7,467 nucleotides of DNA. It comes from Ruminococcus sp. UBA3286 (lineage in GTDB: Bacteria > Bacillota > Clostridia > Oscillospirales > Ruminococcaceae). The number at the start of each line of letters is the position of its first letter. Position 1 is the stretch's first letter. The stretch lies in assembly GCA_002362135.1 (NCBI GenBank), contig DETO01000057.1, positions 1 to 7,467 on the forward strand, in the 5' to 3' direction. The position numbers were made by a program, and so were the translations under genes. Below are positions 6,147 through 7,467 of the stretch, one piece after another. The notes below the pieces were generated by a model, which had not been told where the DNA came from, did not search any database, and worked only from the letters and a program-made list of their open reading frames with translations.

Positions 6147-7193
6147 TTATTTTATTGAATCAACGGCAGCCTGTGCGTGTTCAACGTAAATCTGACGGAT
6201 CGTCTCATCTTCGCCGAGTCCCTGAAGAACACATTCAACCTCGTATCCCTCGGCTTCCAAAGCGGTTTTCCACGAATCTTCGTCGCCTGCCATGTCGTTA
6301 TTTGCATGATCGCCTGCAACCACCATGAGCGGTTGAATTACAACACGTTCATACTCCCCTGCCTTTACTTTTGTGATAACGTCGTCAATGTCCGGCTTGG
6401 CTTCGACCGTTCCTATGCAGTAATTTTCATAACCGTCAGCATCGAATAATGTCTGGAGTTTTGAATATATCTCATTGGAATCTGCCGTTGTACCGTGTCC
6501 CATGAAACATATAGCTGTTTTGCCGTCGTCGTATTTCTCGGTTTGAGCAACAAGCGCTGCTTCTACCTTTGCGAAATCCTCATTGCTTGTAAGAAGCGGC
6601 TCGCCTATAGCCACTTTTTCAAATGCGTCTGAATACTGAGCAATAGCTTCTGCAAGATCGGCGTATTCAAGACCGTTCATAAGATGCGTCGGCTGAACCA
6701 CCAGATTCTTTACGCCGTTATCAACCGATCTCTTCAGAGCCGCTTCAACGTCGTCAATAAGTATACCGTCGCGGCTGTTTATGTGATCAATTATTATGTT
6801 TGATGTAAATCCTCGCCTTACCGAGAATTCCGGAAAAGCTTTTTCAATGTCATTTTCAATCGCTCCGATATTCAGACGGCGGCTGTCATTGTAACTCGTT
6901 CCAAAACTTATTACAAGCAGCTCGTTTTCGCCGATATCATCCTGATTTCGGGGATTGTCAAGGCTTGCATCGCCTGTTTCATAATTCTCCTCATCTTCGG
7001 CTTCTGAATTTACATCTTCGGAGGAACTTTCGGATTCAGAGGAATTTTCCGAAACTTCGGAACTTTCATTCACCGAAGATTCGGATGTCGGAATTTCCGA
7101 AGAACTGTCAGAGGATTCCGATGTACTCTCTCCACAGGCTGAAAAGCCGGCGAGCATAGATAATGTGAGTAGTAAAGCGCTTAATTTTTTCAT
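6147..7193 (-). CDS. cbiK: exported CbiK-type sirohydrochlorin cobaltochelatase (lipoprotein)
   Basis: A class II chelatase of the CbiK family, which inserts Co2+ into sirohydrochlorin in the anaerobic B12 pathway. The domain spans about 90-348. Metal/catalytic residues are present: His233 in FMGHGT, Glu264 in GTVEAKP and His296 in VVAGDHANND, matching the two His and one Glu known from Desulfovibrio CbiKP. PTHLMNGLEY (168-177) supplies the Glu corresponding to the one noted in Salmonella CbiK. Unusually it is a lipoprotein: MKK, hydrophobic core, lipobox FSAC with Cys20, then a Ser/Glu/Asp-rich linker to about residue 78. I chose the ATG at 7193 (348 aa), with AAAGGA upstream, over the in-frame ATG at 7259. 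The longer form would begin at the attenuator hairpin and push the signal peptide inward. It is the first gene of the operon, behind a cobalamin riboswitch, and 11 nt separate it from the next gene. Enzymatic activity outside the cell is unproven; a metal- or tetrapyrrole-binding role is possible. Confidence 0.9.
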   Translation of the reverse strand: MKKLSALLLTLSMLAGFSACGESTSESSDSSSEIPTSESSVNESSEVSENSSESESSSEDVNSEAEDEENYETGDASLDNPRNQDDIGENELLVISFGTSYNDSRRLNIGAIENDIEKAFPEFSVRRGFTSNIIIDHINSRDGILIDDVEAALKRSVDNGVKNLVVQPTHLMNGLEYADLAEAIAQYSDAFEKVAIGEPLLTSNEDFAKVEAALVAQTEKYDDGKTAICFMGHGTTADSNEIYSKLQTLFDADGYENYCIGTVEAKPDIDDVITKVKAGEYERVVIQPLMVVAGDHANNDMAGDEDSWKTALEAEGYEVECVLQGLGEDETIRQIYVEHAQAAVDSIK

Positions 7194-7224
7194 AATTTTA
7201 AAAGTCCTTTCTGAAAAAGGCATT

Positions 7225-7252
7225 AAAAAAGCTTTCTCCGCGAGAAGAAAGC
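7225..7252 (-). terminator. riboswitch-controlled intrinsic terminator (attenuator)
   Basis: On the minus strand, GCTTTCTTC and GGAGAAAGC (complement of 7231-7252) form a 9-bp stem, including one G-U pair, with a 4-nt loop, followed by six Ts (complement of 7225-7230). It lies after the cobalamin aptamer and 31 nt before the cbiK start, the usual place for the off-state terminator. An upstream GAGAAG (complement of 7267-7272) can pair with CTTCTC in its 5' arm (complement of 7242-7247) and could form the antiterminator. Confidence 0.85.
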
Positions 7253-7284
7253 AACGCAAACAGACCCTTCTCAGAGTCTGAAAA

Positions 7285-7467
7285 CGGTACGATCAATGCC
7301 TCGTGATCTGACAGCATGGCTGTCTGTACCGATATACGGCAGGTCTCCTGACTTACGTTCATCATGCAGCCAAGCCTTCCCCTTGCGAGTGACTTCACCT
7401 TGCGGCAAATTAGGCTACACTCCCGATTCACAGTGACGAGATCGTACAGGATTTCCACCTGTTTCCC
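7285..7467 (-). ncRNA. cobalamin riboswitch (5' edge outside the window)
   Basis: The minus strand contains the B12 box AAGTCAGGAGACCTGCC (complement of 7338-7354). Before it come GGGGAAGGC, AAGTCACT and, earlier, CACTGTGA and the GGGAA...GGTGGAAATCC block that reaches the window edge. These are the conserved core elements of the cobalamin aptamer in the right order. The first part (P1 and P2 5' strands) lies beyond 7467. After the B12 box, GGTAC/GTACC (7326-7330 with 7285-7289) encloses a GACAGC-CAT-GCTGTC hairpin and a GATC...GATC hairpin. The latter's loop carries GGCA, which could kiss TGCC in the loop before AAGTCACT, as in the L5-L13 contact of this class. Ligand binding should favour the downstream terminator and switch the whole operon off. 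Confidence 0.93.

Noticed and set aside
7194..7259. 22-codon N-terminal extension of the cobaltochelatase
   Set aside because: It would start at the attenuator terminator and place a hydrophilic segment before a textbook lipoprotein signal; the internal ATG at 7193 has a suitable ribosome site.
7198..7458. Open reading frame of 86 codons on the minus strand
   Set aside because: It runs through the conserved cobalamin aptamer and the terminator hairpin, has no recognisable protein features, and is explained by the structured RNA leader.

Overview
The window looks like a low-to-mid GC Gram-positive anaerobe of the class Clostridia, probably a gut Ruminococcus/Oscillospiraceae relative. The evidence is four lipoproteins with classical lipoboxes and Ser/Glu/Asp-rich linkers, strong AGGAG-type ribosome binding sites, consensus sigma-A-like promoter hexamers, T-rich intrinsic terminators and a riboswitch-terminator attenuator. 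Taxonomy is inferred from style, not from a marker gene.

Layout. (1) 57-1208 (+) encodes a GHL10/DUF187-type glycoside-hydrolase-like lipoprotein. (2) 1212-1929 holds a divergent pair: a small SLOG-domain protein (-) and a ribbon-helix-helix regulator (+). They share an intergenic region with a near-perfect sigma-A promoter and a 13-bp perfect inverted repeat. (3) 1951-1999 is a long bidirectional terminator. (4) 1973-7193, all on the minus strand, is a tightly packed five-gene operon read from right to left: an exported CbiK-type cobaltochelatase lipoprotein, a two-domain (NEAT-like) lipoprotein, a BtuF-type binding lipoprotein, a BtuC-type permease and a BtuD-type ATPase with an extra C-terminal domain. 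Its genes are separated by 11 nt, TAATG overlap, ATGA overlap and 1 nt. (5) 7194-7467 is the operon leader: a cobalamin riboswitch (its 5' edge lies outside the window) followed by an intrinsic terminator just before the first gene.

How it fits together. The riboswitch implies that the operon is made when cobalamin is scarce. The ABC transporter (BtuFCD type) is the import engine. The two extra lipoproteins are the unusual part: a cobaltochelatase placed outside the membrane, and a tandem beta-domain protein that resembles tetrapyrrole-binding NEAT domains. Together they suggest a surface system that captures, and perhaps loads with metal, a corrinoid or other tetrapyrrole before import. That role is inference; the gene order, signal peptides, active-site residues and riboswitch are read directly from the sequence.
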